Shown: piece by piece, positions 10,437-18,818 of the stretch
Layout of the letters: each line of letters begins with the position of its first letter
How positions within the stretch are numbered: position 1 is the first letter of the stretch
The notes under the pieces: model-generated
Told to the model about the DNA's origin: nothing
The model's input: the letters and a program-made list of their open reading frames with translations, nothing else
Databases searched by the model: none
Assembly: GCF_002157835.1 (NCBI RefSeq)
Contig: NZ_CP020809.1
Span: 496,001-560,000, forward strand
Direction: 5' to 3'
DNA length: 64,000 bases
Source: Mycobacterium dioxanotrophicus
GTDB lineage: Bacteria; Actinomycetota; Actinomycetes; Mycobacteriales; Mycobacteriaceae
Program-made: the position numbers and the translations under genes

Positions 10437-12203
10437 GTGGGATTCGTCACGCCAACCCTGCCCGACGTCGACCTGGAAGACTTTCTGCGCCGGCCGCTGA
10501 TGGAGCGCATCCGCATCATGACCACCAAGTGGGCCGATCACGGTCTCGGTGTGCCCCGCATGATCCATGTCCTCTACATCGTCAAGCTGGTGTTCTTCTA
10601 CGCCCTCGGCGGCGTCGTGATCGCCACTGCCACATCGCATCTGCCTGCGTTCTGGCACGTGTCGGCCTGGTGGAACCAACCGATCATGTACCAGAAGGTC
10701 ATCCTGTGGACCATCCTGCTCGAGCTCATCGGGCTGGCCGGATCGTGGGGCCCGCTGGCCGGCAAGACCAAGCCGATGACCGGTGGCTACCGATTCTGGG
10801 CCAAGGTCAACACGATTCGGCTGCGGCCGTGGAAAGCGGTGCCGTTCACCGACGGTGATCGCCGCACGTGGTTCGACGTCACCGTCTACCTGGCGCTGAT
10901 CATCAGCGTGGCGGTGGCGCTGGTGGCGCCCGGCGTGCCCACGGCCTCACTGTCGAAAGTGCTGCCGGACAACACATCCGGATTGGTCAGTCCGGCCCTG
11001 CTGATCGTACCGATGGTGCTGCTGGTGCTGATCGGGCTGCGGGACAAGACGATCTTCCTGGCCGCCCGCGGTGAACAGTATCTGCCTGCGCTGCTGTTCT
11101 TCACCACGCTGCCGTTCGTCGACATGATCATCGCGGGCAAGCTGCTGATCGGCACGGTGTGGATCTGGGCAGGCATCTCGAAGTTCGGCCTGCATTTCAC
11201 CAACGTCATCCCGCCCATGGTGAGCAACAGCCCGACGCTTCCGTTCACGTGGCTCAAACGTGCGCACTACCGCAACTTCCCGCACGATCTGCGCCCGTCG
11301 CACCTGTCCACGTTCATGGCGCACGGCCCCGGCAGCTTCGTCGAGATCGTCGCCCCGCTGGCGCTGCTGCTGTCACCGTGGCCGTGGCTGACGTTCTGCG
11401 CCGCCGCCGTCATGGTGTGCTTCCACCTGTTCATCATCTCGACGTTCCCGCTCGCGGTGCCGGTGGAATGGAACGTGCTGTTCGCCTACGTCACCGTGTT
11501 CCTGTTCGTGGGTTTCCCGAACTGGAACGGGTATGCAATCTGGGACATGTCCTCACCGTGGCTCACCATCGCGCTGCTCATCGGGTTGTGCTTCTTCCCG
11601 GTCCTGGGCAACCTGCGCCCCGACCTGGTGTCCTTCCTGCCGGCCATGCGGCAGTACGCGGGCAACTGGGCGTCGGCGGTGTGGACGTTCACCCCGGGCG
11701 CCGAACAGAAGCTCAACCGCGTGACCCGGTCCGCGCCCAACACGGTGGACCAGTACATCAACTTCGGCTGGGACCCGGTGGCCGCCGAGGTGTTCACCCA
11801 GCAGGTGACGGCGTGGCGGGCCATGCACAGCCAGGGCCGCGGCCTGTATTCGGTGCTGCTGAAGAACCTGCCCGACATCGACATCCGCACCGTGCGGGAA
11901 GGCGAGATGTCTTGCAACACCATCATCGGGTTCAACTTCGGTGACGGGCACCTGCACAATGAGGATCTGATCCGGGCCATCCAGAGCGAAGCGCAGTTCG
12001 AGCCCGGGGAGTTCGTGATCGCGTGGGTCGAGTCGCAGCCGATCCACAAGAAGACCCAGGAGTACAAGGTGATCGACGCGGCCCTCGGAGTCATCGAGCG
12101 AGGCACCTGGAACGTCGCGGATTTGGTCGAGGAGCAGCCGTGGCTGCCCAACGGCCCGATCCCGCTGAACGTGACGTGGCGCCGGGCCGGGGTGCAGGCA
12201 TGA
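10437..12203 (+). CDS. DUF3556 transmembrane protein
   Basis: A 588-residue protein with a hydrophobic N-terminal two-thirds (about eight to ten predicted membrane segments, ~residues 45-405) and a soluble C-terminal third (~residues 425-588) with no motif I recognise. It matches the actinobacterial DUF3556 family, which has no settled function. GTG start at 10437 follows a good ribosome-binding site (GAAGGAG, 10423-10429). It lies 24 nt after the acyl-CoA synthetase, and its stop overlaps the start of the FAD oxidoreductase (ATGA), so the three are almost certainly co-translated. A membrane enzyme acting on an activated lipid is a reasonable guess from context only. Confidence 0.8.
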   Translation: MGFVTPTLPDVDLEDFLRRPLMERIRIMTTKWADHGLGVPRMIHVLYIVKLVFFYALGGVVIATATSHLPAFWHVSAWWNQPIMYQKVILWTILLELIGLAGSWGPLAGKTKPMTGGYRFWAKVNTIRLRPWKAVPFTDGDRRTWFDVTVYLALIISVAVALVAPGVPTASLSKVLPDNTSGLVSPALLIVPMVLLVLIGLRDKTIFLAARGEQYLPALLFFTTLPFVDMIIAGKLLIGTVWIWAGISKFGLHFTNVIPPMVSNSPTLPFTWLKRAHYRNFPHDLRPSHLSTFMAHGPGSFVEIVAPLALLLSPWPWLTFCAAAVMVCFHLFIISTFPLAVPVEWNVLFAYVTVFLFVGFPNWNGYAIWDMSSPWLTIALLIGLCFFPVLGNLRPDLVSFLPAMRQYAGNWASAVWTFTPGAEQKLNRVTRSAPNTVDQYINFGWDPVAAEVFTQQVTAWRAMHSQGRGLYSVLLKNLPDIDIRTVREGEMSCNTIIGFNFGDGHLHNEDLIRAIQSEAQFEPGEFVIAWVESQPIHKKTQEYKVIDAALGVIERGTWNVADLVEEQPWLPNGPIPLNVTWRRAGVQA

Positions 12204-13606
12204 CTACCGCAGTCGTGGTCGGTAGCGGGCCCAACGGGCTCGCGGCCGCCATCACCCTGGCGGCCCGCGGCGTCGACGTCACGGTGTTGGAGGCCAAGGA
12301 CGAGATCGGCGGCGGCGTGCGGTCGGGCGAGGGGATCGTGCCCGGCTTGATACATGACCATTGCGCCGCGATCCACCCGATGGCCGTCGGCTCGGCATTC
12401 CTGTCCGGGCTGGACCTGCCGGTCGAGTGGCGCCTGCCCGAAATCGACTGCGCCCACCCGCTGGACGACGGTGGCGCGGGCCTGCTGTGGCGCAGCGTCG
12501 AGGACACCGCCGCCGGGCTGGGCGCCGACGGCAGCCGCTGGAAGGCGTTGTTCGGCGGCCCGTCGGCCCGCTTCGACACGCTCGCTCAGGACATCATGGG
12601 CCCGTTGCTGCGGGTGCCCAAACACCCGATCGCGCTGGCCCGGTTCGGGGCGCCGACAGTCCTGCCCGCTTCGGCGCTGAGCCGGCTGTTCCGCACCCCG
12701 CAGGCCAGGGCACTGTTCGGAGGCGTTGCGGCACACACCTTTCAGCCGCTGCACCGCCCGCTGACCTCGGCGATCGGCCTTGGCATCATCACCGCAGGCC
12801 ATCGGCACGGCTGGCCGGTGGCCGCGGGCGGCTCGCAGTCGATCACCGATGCGCTGGCCGCAGTGCTCGCCGATCTCGGCGGCAAGGTGCAGACCGGGGT
12901 CCGGGTGACCTCGGCTGCGCAGCTGCCCGCCGCCGACATCACCATGTTCGATCTCGCGCCAACGGCCATCGCCGAGATCCTCGGCGACCGACTGCCGCGT
13001 CGAGTCGCCAAGCAGTTCAACAGGTTCCGGTACGGTCCGGGCGCGTTCAAGGTGGATTTCGCCGTGCAGGGCCCGGTACCGTGGCGCAATCCCCAGGTCG
13101 GCAAGGCCGGCACCGTGCACCTGGGTGGGAGCTTCGACGAAATCGCGGGCACCGAGCGGGACATCCACGCCGGGCGCATGCCGCAGCGACCGTTCGTCCT
13201 GGTGGGCCAGCAGTATCTGGCCGACCCGCAGCGATCGGTCGGCGACATCAACCCCATCTACTCCTATGCCCATGTGCCGCAGGGATATACCGGCGACGCC
13301 ACCGAGTCCGTCATCGCCCAGTTCGAACGGTTCGCGCCGGGCTTTCGGGACCGTGTCGTCGGGATGGCTGTCCGCACCACCACCGAGATGTCGGTCTACA
13401 ACCCCAACTACGTCGGTGGCGATATCTGCACGGGTGCCAAGGACATCCGGCAGCTGGTGTTCGGACCACGGACGACGTTGCAGCCCTATCGGATTGGCGT
13501 TCCCGGGATGTACGTCTGCTCGGCGGCGACGCCACCCGGACCGGGCGCGCACGGCATGTGTGGCGCCAACGCAGCGCAGCTCGCGTTGCAGCATCTGGCC
13601 CGTTAA
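12200..13606 (+). CDS. FAD-dependent oxidoreductase, phytoene dehydrogenase/PYROXD2-like
   Basis: A 468-residue flavoprotein with an N-terminal Rossmann FAD motif (VVGSGPNGLAAAITLA, residues 5-20) followed by the acidic end of the second strand (VLEAKDEIGGGVRS). The C-terminal part has the family's flavin-closing segment (PPGPGAHGMCGANAA). Proteins of this type desaturate or oxidise isoprenoids, lipids or amines; the substrate here is unknown. ATG at 12200 overlaps the stop of the DUF3556 gene by 4 nt. It is the last gene of the unit begun by the acyl-CoA synthetase and is followed at once by a long inverted repeat. I see no carotenoid genes nearby, so a carotenoid role is not supported. Confidence 0.85.
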   Translation: MTTAVVVGSGPNGLAAAITLAARGVDVTVLEAKDEIGGGVRSGEGIVPGLIHDHCAAIHPMAVGSAFLSGLDLPVEWRLPEIDCAHPLDDGGAGLLWRSVEDTAAGLGADGSRWKALFGGPSARFDTLAQDIMGPLLRVPKHPIALARFGAPTVLPASALSRLFRTPQARALFGGVAAHTFQPLHRPLTSAIGLGIITAGHRHGWPVAAGGSQSITDALAAVLADLGGKVQTGVRVTSAAQLPAADITMFDLAPTAIAEILGDRLPRRVAKQFNRFRYGPGAFKVDFAVQGPVPWRNPQVGKAGTVHLGGSFDEIAGTERDIHAGRMPQRPFVLVGQQYLADPQRSVGDINPIYSYAHVPQGYTGDATESVIAQFERFAPGFRDRVVGMAVRTTTEMSVYNPNYVGGDICTGAKDIRQLVFGPRTTLQPYRIGVPGMYVCSAATPPGPGAHGMCGANAAQLALQHLAR

Positions 13607-13607
13607 C

Positions 13608-13674
13608 CTGCGCGAGCAGGCGTGAAAGTTCGCCAAACGCGGCGTGTCGCGGACTTTTGCGTCTGCTCGCGCAG
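13608..13674 (+). terminator. Long imperfect inverted repeat, likely terminator
   Basis: Arms at 13608-13633 and 13649-13674 are 26 nt each and pair at 22 of 26 positions (left arm begins CTGCGCGAGCAGGCG, right arm ends TGCTCGCGCAG). The arms start 2 nt after the FAD oxidoreductase stop. The hairpin is followed by AAAAGG rather than a T-run. It may be a terminator or a copy of a dispersed mycobacterial intergenic repeat. Confidence 0.6.
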
Positions 13675-13777
13675 AAAAGGATACATAGCTCACGCATATT
13701 CTTTTGCCAGAACTCGGATAACGTCCGTCGCTAACGTCGTTCCCGCAATGAACATTTCGTCATGAAGGGAGAGATGA

Positions 13778-14002
13778 TTGTCGAGCATTGTCACACGTAG
13801 CCTGATGGGAACGTTCGCGGTCGCCGCCGGCTTGTCGTTGGCGGCGTTGGGCTTTGGTGCCGGAGTCGCCAGCGCGGATCCGCCGCCACCGCCGCCGGGC
13901 CCAGGAGCACCCGGGCCCGCCCCGGCTCCGTGCCCACCGTTGCAGCCGTGCCAACCCGGACCTCCCGCACCGCAACCTGGCCCGCCCGGTCCCGGACGCT
14001 GA
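13778..14002 (+). CDS. Small proline-rich secreted protein
   Basis: A 74-residue protein with a clear signal peptide: a basic start, a hydrophobic core around residues 10-28, and a likely cleavage after AlaSerAla (VASA-DP). The mature part is about 42 residues, nearly half proline, with two cysteines. The start is TTG at 13778, preceded by GGGAGAG at suitable distance; an internal ATG at 13805 would cut off most of the signal peptide's basic region. Small secreted proline-rich proteins are common in mycobacteria and mostly unstudied. It stands just upstream of a two-component system, but nothing in the sequence ties them functionally. Confidence 0.65.
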   Translation: MSSIVTRSLMGTFAVAAGLSLAALGFGAGVASADPPPPPPGPGAPGPAPAPCPPLQPCQPGPPAPQPGPPGPGR

Positions 14003-14117
14003 CGGGTGCAGTCGGGCGTGCGGTGCGGGTCAGCGCACCGCACGCCCCCCGCAACAAATCCATAGCTCGCGCACATCGACCCCACAGGCGACGGCTAACA
14101 GGTGCCACGACGATCGG

Positions 14118-14855
14118 ATGGTGCAGACTTCCGTAGCGGCCAGATCCGTGATGACGCGTGCCGACGGTAGTTCGATCCGCGTCCTGGTGGTCGACGACGA
14201 GCCCGGGCTCGCTGAACTGGTCTCGATGGCGCTGCGCTACGAAGGCTGGAAGGTGACGACGGCCGGCGACGGCGCCACCGCGATCCGGCTGGCCCAGCAG
14301 GACCCACCCGACGTGGTTGTCCTCGACGTCATGCTGCCCGACATGTCCGGCCTTGACGTGCTGCAGAAGCTGCGCGGCACGCGTCCGGACCTGCCGTTGC
14401 TGCTGCTGACGGCCAAGGAGGCGCTGGAGGACCGCATCGCGGGGCTCGCGGCTGGTGGCGACGACTATGTGACCAAACCGTTCAGCGTCGAGGAGTTGGT
14501 GCTGCGGTTGCGTGCGCTCATGCGCCGCAGTGGCGTGGCGGCGGACACCGGCGACGCCCGGCTGATCGTCGCCGACCTGATCCTCGACGAGGACAGTCAT
14601 GAGGTGACCCGCAGTGACGACGAGATCCAATTGACCGCAACCGAATTCGAACTGCTCCGGTTCATGATGCGCAACCCGCACCGGGTGCTGACCAAAGCTC
14701 AGATCCTGCAACGGGTCTGGAATCATGACGACGACGGGCGGTCCAACGTCGTCGAACTGTACATCTCCTACCTGCGCCGCAAGATCGACGCGGGACGCAC
14801 CCCCTTGATCCGTACCGTCCGGGGAGTCGGCTATGTCCTCAAACCGCCGCGCTGA
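14118..14855 (+). CDS. OmpR/PhoB-family response regulator
   Basis: A 245-residue response regulator: receiver domain (~residues 20-135) with acidic pocket VVDDEPG, phospho-acceptor Asp70 (VVLDVMLPDMSG) and conserved Lys in VTKPFS, followed by a winged-helix DNA-binding domain (ending RTVRGVGYVLK). Starts at GTG 14148 or ATG 14151 are also possible and would shorten the N-terminus by 10-11 residues. It overlaps the histidine kinase gene by 23 nt, so the pair is a coupled two-component system. It resembles the mycobacterial TcrX/TrcR/PhoP group but lacks features that would let me assign one, and the regulated genes are unknown. Confidence 0.9.
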   Translation: MVQTSVAARSVMTRADGSSIRVLVVDDEPGLAELVSMALRYEGWKVTTAGDGATAIRLAQQDPPDVVVLDVMLPDMSGLDVLQKLRGTRPDLPLLLLTAKEALEDRIAGLAAGGDDYVTKPFSVEELVLRLRALMRRSGVAADTGDARLIVADLILDEDSHEVTRSDDEIQLTATEFELLRFMMRNPHRVLTKAQILQRVWNHDDDGRSNVVELYISYLRRKIDAGRTPLIRTVRGVGYVLKPPR

Positions 14856-16356
14856 CCTTCCGCTGTTGGCCCGGGTCCGCAGCCCGCGTACCTGGTCGCT
14901 GCAGGCCCGGCTGGTGGTGGTGCTGGTGGTGCTGCTGGCCTGCGTGTGTGCGGTCGTCGGCGCGGGAACCCTGCTGGCGACAGAACGATTCCTGCTGTGC
15001 CAGCTCGACAACCAGGTGCGCGACGCGGCCTCACGCTCGGTGACGTTCTATGACCTCGGTCCGCCACCGGGCGTCCACATCGCCGGACCGGGTCCGGTAT
15101 TCCTCGACGCGCCTGGACAATCGACGGGCACCGTCGGCGCGGTCGTCGTCGGAGGTGGTATCACCGAGGCCGCGGTCATCACCACCGACGGTTCGCGAAA
15201 CGAGTTGTCGGCGGATTCCGCAAGTCAGCTCGTCGATGTGCCCACCAGCCATCCGGTGCGCAAATTCCTCGACGGTGTCGGCGAATACGAACTGATCGCC
15301 ACCCGCGCTTCCGACGGCAACCTGGTGGTGGCCGGTCTGTCGCGCGACGGCGTGAACCAGACGTTGGTGTCGTTGATGGGCATCTTCTGGGGTGTCGCAG
15401 CGGTGGCCTTGATCGTGGCGACGGTGGCCGGTGTGGTCGTCATCCGCAGGCAGTTCGCCCCGCTGTCGCGTGTCGCCCTCGCGGCCCGACGCATCGCGCA
15501 GCTTGAGCTCGACCGAGGTGAAGTGCGTTTCCCGACAGTGCTTGTCGGCACCGGGCCGCAGTCCCCGTACACCGAAGTCGGTCAGCTCGCCATGGCGTTC
15601 GACCAGATGCTGGACCGTATAGCAGATGCGTTGTCGTCCCGGCATACCAGCGAGATGCGCGTACGGCAGTTCGTCGCCGATGCCAGTCATGAACTCCGCA
15701 CACCGCTGGCGTGCATCGGCGGCTACACCGAATTGGTCGCTCTGCGTGCGCCTTCCACGCTGCCGGAGGACCTGGCGTACGCCATCGGACGCGTCGACGC
15801 GGAAGCCAAGCGCATGACGCAACTCGTCGGGGACATGTTGTTGTTGGCGCGGCTGGATGCCGGACGCCCACTGGAGTGCAGCGACGTCGACTTGTGTGTG
15901 CTCACCGCTGACATCGTCATGGATGCGCGGGTCACCGGACCGGATCACCAGTGGTCGGTCAACGTGCCCGACGAGCCCGTCATCGTCTCCGGGGAGAGCC
16001 TGCGGCTGCATCAGGTGCTCGCCAATCTCCTGACCAACGCCAGGATTCACACCCCGCCGGGCACCCACGTCAACACCACGCTGACGTGTCCCGGCGGTGC
16101 GATGGCGGTGCTGACCGTCACCGACAACGGACCCGGAATCCCCGAACACCACCTGCCCGAGATCTTCGAACGCTTCACCCGTGGTGACTCGTCGCGGTCC
16201 CGCCGCGCTGGCAGCACAGGTCTCGGTCTGGCGATCGTCTCCTCGCTTGTCAAGTCCCACAAGGGAACTGTCTCTGTGCACAGTGTCCCCGGGCAGACCA
16301 CGTTCACCATCAACCTGCCGAGAGCCCGGTCAGCCCAGCTGATAACTCTCGCGTGA
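14833..16356 (+). CDS. Sensor histidine kinase
   Basis: A 507-residue membrane sensor kinase. Two membrane segments (~residues 25-48 and ~178-200) flank an extracytoplasmic sensor region of about 125 residues, followed by a HAMP linker, a HisKA domain with the phospho-acceptor His286 in HELRTPLACIGGY, and an HATPase_c domain with N box (NLLTNARIHTP), G1 (DNGPGIP), F box (IFERFTRG) and G2 (GSTGLGLAIV). The ATG lies inside the response regulator gene (23-nt overlap). The stimulus is unknown. Its 3' end overlaps the opposing secreted-protein gene by 27 nt. Confidence 0.93.
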   Translation: MSSNRRADLPLLARVRSPRTWSLQARLVVVLVVLLACVCAVVGAGTLLATERFLLCQLDNQVRDAASRSVTFYDLGPPPGVHIAGPGPVFLDAPGQSTGTVGAVVVGGGITEAAVITTDGSRNELSADSASQLVDVPTSHPVRKFLDGVGEYELIATRASDGNLVVAGLSRDGVNQTLVSLMGIFWGVAAVALIVATVAGVVVIRRQFAPLSRVALAARRIAQLELDRGEVRFPTVLVGTGPQSPYTEVGQLAMAFDQMLDRIADALSSRHTSEMRVRQFVADASHELRTPLACIGGYTELVALRAPSTLPEDLAYAIGRVDAEAKRMTQLVGDMLLLARLDAGRPLECSDVDLCVLTADIVMDARVTGPDHQWSVNVPDEPVIVSGESLRLHQVLANLLTNARIHTPPGTHVNTTLTCPGGAMAVLTVTDNGPGIPEHHLPEIFERFTRGDSSRSRRAGSTGLGLAIVSSLVKSHKGTVSVHSVPGQTTFTINLPRARSAQLITLA

Positions 16357-16797
16357 CACCCGGAAGAAGTGTCCGCTGTCGGTGTCGGTGCACGTCATGC
16401 GCGCGACTTCACTGACACAGGTGATCGGGCCCAAAGAGGTGGACTGACCGTCGTCGGCCGTCTCCCACCCACCGGCGCCGCCGTCGAGCGCGGCATACGA
16501 GCACCGGAGGAATCCGGGGCGGCCCGTGTCGAGCCGGAAGTCGCGACCCGCATTACCGGACGGGCAGGCCGCCCCGGTGATCTCGTCCCGCGCCGGCCCC
16601 GCGACATAGGTGTGGTCGCTGATCTGGCAGAGAGCCACCGGCGCGTCGGTGGCGGACGAGATGTCAAGCACGCAACGGATGTTGCCGGACGGGGTCTGCA
16701 GGTGCACCCGCGTATCGGCCGCGGCGACCGCGGGGGAGACGACGCACACGGTGGCGAATGCTGCTGCTGTCGCGATGAGCGTGGATCGTGTCGTCAT
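16330..16797 (-). CDS. Secreted hypothetical protein
   Basis: A 155-residue protein with an N-terminal signal peptide (hydrophobic core ~residues 6-25, cleavage near AVAAADT). The mature part is about 130 residues with six cysteines (in IRCVL, ALCQ, AACP, LRCSY, ITCVS, MTCTD), which may form disulfides outside the cell. ATG at 16797 is the natural start for the signal peptide. No catalytic motif is visible; it looks like one of the small exported mycobacterial proteins of unknown function. It ends tail-to-tail inside the kinase gene. Confidence 0.7.
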   Translation of the reverse strand: MTTRSTLIATAAAFATVCVVSPAVAAADTRVHLQTPSGNIRCVLDISSATDAPVALCQISDHTYVAGPARDEITGAACPSGNAGRDFRLDTGRPGFLRCSYAALDGGAGGWETADDGQSTSLGPITCVSEVARMTCTDTDSGHFFRVSRESYQLG

Positions 16798-16872
16798 GGT
16801 CGTCAGTAGAGTGCACCCGCTCACTTACCGATCCCAAGTTCGGCCAACCACTGCGCGGTTACCATTCGAACC

Positions 16873-17331
16873 GTGTCAGGCCTCGAGGAGCATCCCGCGG
16901 TGACGGTTGCCGCGGGCGTGGCAGCAACCGCTGTCGGCGGCGTGGTCGCGGTCTATCGCGGCGCCGAGCGACTGCCCGTGCTGGGTGGTCTGCTCAAGCA
17001 GGTGCGCGGGGATCTGTCCGCACGCGGCGAGCGCGTGATCGCCGCAGGCGTCGAACCGGTGAAAGCCGTCGTGACCGCCGTCGCCGTGCAGGTCGTCGAC
17101 ATGGTCCTGGACGAACTCGACCTCAACGAATTGGTGCGCCAACGCGTCGACCTGGTCGGCCTGGCCAATGAGGTGGTCGACGGTATCGACCTGCCGACCA
17201 TCATCCGCAAGTCGACCGACTCCGTGACCGCCGAGGTGATGACCGACGTCCGCAGCCAGGGCGAGCGGGCCGACGACATGGTGTCCGGCTTCGTCGACCG
17301 GTTACTGGGCCGCGACCGGGACCAGTCGTGA
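16873..17331 (+). CDS. Conserved mycobacterial protein with amphipathic helices
   Basis: A 152-residue protein starting at GTG. A short hydrophobic stretch (residues ~10-26) may touch or cross the membrane; the rest is a row of amphipathic helices rich in Val, Asp and Arg, with no known catalytic motif. The stop overlaps the GTG of the RDD gene (GTGA), so they form a two-gene unit. I do not recognise the family beyond being mycobacterial in style. A role linked to the RDD membrane protein is an inference from the coupling. Confidence 0.7.
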   Translation: MSGLEEHPAVTVAAGVAATAVGGVVAVYRGAERLPVLGGLLKQVRGDLSARGERVIAAGVEPVKAVVTAVAVQVVDMVLDELDLNELVRQRVDLVGLANEVVDGIDLPTIIRKSTDSVTAEVMTDVRSQGERADDMVSGFVDRLLGRDRDQS

Positions 17332-17756
17332 GTCAGGGCACCCGCCCGGCCGGAATCGTGAGCCGGGGTGTGGCCGCGGTCATCGACCTTGCCGTCGTCG
17401 GCATCGTGCTTTCGGCGCTGTACGTCGGCCTGATCCTGACGCGATTGATGTTCGGCCCCACCACATTCAGCCTGCCGACCCTGTCGGCGATCTTCTCGTC
17501 GCTGGTGATGTTCGTCGTGTCGATCCTGTACCTGGCGGGCTGCTGGGCGGTGTCGGGTTGCACGGCAGGCGCGGTCGTCATGGGGCTTCGGGTGGTCAGC
17601 CGGCGGTCTGAGCGACTCGGGCCGGTGGTGGCGCTGCTGCGAGCGGTGGCCTATGTGCTGTTCCCCGTCGGCCTGCTGTGGGTCGCCGTCGACGCACGGC
17701 GAAGGTCGTTGCAGGACATCGTTTTGGGCACTCGGGTGGTCTACGCACGGGTATAG
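17328..17756 (+). CDS. RDD-family membrane protein
   Basis: A 142-residue integral membrane protein with three to four hydrophobic segments (~residues 12-38, 48-70, 78-90 and 103-122). The RDD hallmarks are partly visible: an Arg near the start followed by a hydrophobic segment with Asp (AAVIDLAVVG), and an Asp/Arg-rich end (VAVDARRRSLQDIVLGTRVVY) that is typical of the family's last segment. RDD proteins are small membrane proteins, some linked to ion transport, but with no general assigned function. Translationally coupled to the upstream gene. Confidence 0.8.
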   Translation: MSQGTRPAGIVSRGVAAVIDLAVVGIVLSALYVGLILTRLMFGPTTFSLPTLSAIFSSLVMFVVSILYLAGCWAVSGCTAGAVVMGLRVVSRRSERLGPVVALLRAVAYVLFPVGLLWVAVDARRRSLQDIVLGTRVVYARV

Positions 17757-17771
17757 CGGTTGGATGGCACC

Positions 17772-18773
17772 ATGTCGAACCACTTCACCGGGCTGAGCCT
17801 CGGGCCACCGCTGGGCGATCAGCGACTCGATCTGTGCGATCTGTATGCGTTCCAGTCACCGGCGGACCCGGCACGCACGGTGCTGATCCTCAACGCCAAT
17901 CCCCAGGCCGACTTCCTGCACCCGGACGCCATCTACCGCCTGGCCATCGACAACAACAGCGACCTGCGCAATGACATCGCGTTCAGCTACGTGTTCTCCG
18001 AGCCTGTCGACGGCCGCCAGACCGTGGACGTGTACCTGGCCTCCGGTGACGACGCGGAATCGCCCGAGGCCGTGGGGGAGCGTATCTTCGGAGGCGTCGA
18101 GGTGTCGTTCGGGCGCGAACCGGTGATCGCCCGCACGGATGCCTACACGTTCTTCGCGGGTGCGCGCAGCGACGCCTTCTTCTTCGACTTCGACGGCATC
18201 AAGAACCTGTTCGACATCCGCGGCGGCCGCAACTTCACCGCACTGCACCTCAGCGGCCAATACCCTTGGACGGGAGTGGATTCCAACACCGAGGCCAATG
18301 TGTGTTCGATGGTCCTGGAGTTGCCCACCGAGCAGCTAGGAGCGAACCCGGACATCCGGATCTGGGGTCGGTGCAGCGTGCGCGTCGACGGCGAGCTGCA
18401 GCACGTGGACCGGGCCGGGCATCCGTCGGTGAGCAGCTTCTTCAACACCGACGACACCAAGCTGGAGTACAACGCCAGCGTGCCGATCCATGACCGGGAG
18501 CGCTGGATGGCCCAGTTCGTCCACCTGCTGGGGCACACCGGTGGCTACTCGGACGACGAGGCGGTCGCCGCCATCGACGCCGAGGGCATCCTGCCCGACA
18601 TGTTGACGTTCGACCCGTCGAAGCCGGCCAGGTATCCGAACGGGCGGGTGTTCACCGACGACGTCATCGACTACCGGCTGGCGTCGCTGACCAAGGGCGA
18701 CTGCCCGCCCTCGGGCCTGAGCCCGCACACCGACACGCTGCAGGTGTTCCCGTACCTGGGGCCGCCGCACTGA
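17772..18773 (+). CDS. DUF4331-family protein
   Basis: A 333-residue protein of the DUF4331 family, recognisable by the N-terminal DLCDLYAFQSP, the DAIYRLAIDNN stretch and the central FFAGARSDAFFFD motif. No signal peptide is present with ATG at 17772; a TTG at 17760 would add four residues. The family has no established biochemical role. It is followed after 45 nt by the iron-uptake operon, but the candidate iron box lies between them, so co-transcription is uncertain. Confidence 0.75.
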   Translation: MSNHFTGLSLGPPLGDQRLDLCDLYAFQSPADPARTVLILNANPQADFLHPDAIYRLAIDNNSDLRNDIAFSYVFSEPVDGRQTVDVYLASGDDAESPEAVGERIFGGVEVSFGREPVIARTDAYTFFAGARSDAFFFDFDGIKNLFDIRGGRNFTALHLSGQYPWTGVDSNTEANVCSMVLELPTEQLGANPDIRIWGRCSVRVDGELQHVDRAGHPSVSSFFNTDDTKLEYNASVPIHDRERWMAQFVHLLGHTGGYSDDEAVAAIDAEGILPDMLTFDPSKPARYPNGRVFTDDVIDYRLASLTKGDCPPSGLSPHTDTLQVFPYLGPPH

Positions 18774-18794
18774 CGCATCCACAGCGGCCTCTCA

Positions 18795-18813
18795 GTTGGT
18801 GTGCCTTACCTTA
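18795..18813 (-). promoter_or_regulatory. Candidate IdeR-type iron box upstream of efeUO
   Basis: Read on the minus strand, 18795-18813 is TAAGGTAAGGCACACCAAC, which agrees with the mycobacterial IdeR consensus (TTAGGTTAGGCTAACCTAA) at 13 of 19 positions. A second, overlapping plus-strand segment from 18815 (TTAGGTGGTGCTATCC...) also matches 13 of 19. The site abuts the start of an iron-uptake gene, the right place for iron-dependent repression. The match is moderate, and no binding is shown. Confidence 0.45.
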
Positions 18814-18818
18814 ATTAG

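Noticed and set aside
11486..13693. A 735-codon minus-strand frame opposite the DUF3556 and FAD oxidoreductase genes
   Set aside because: Spans two opposing genes with clear motifs on the plus strand; no features of its own.
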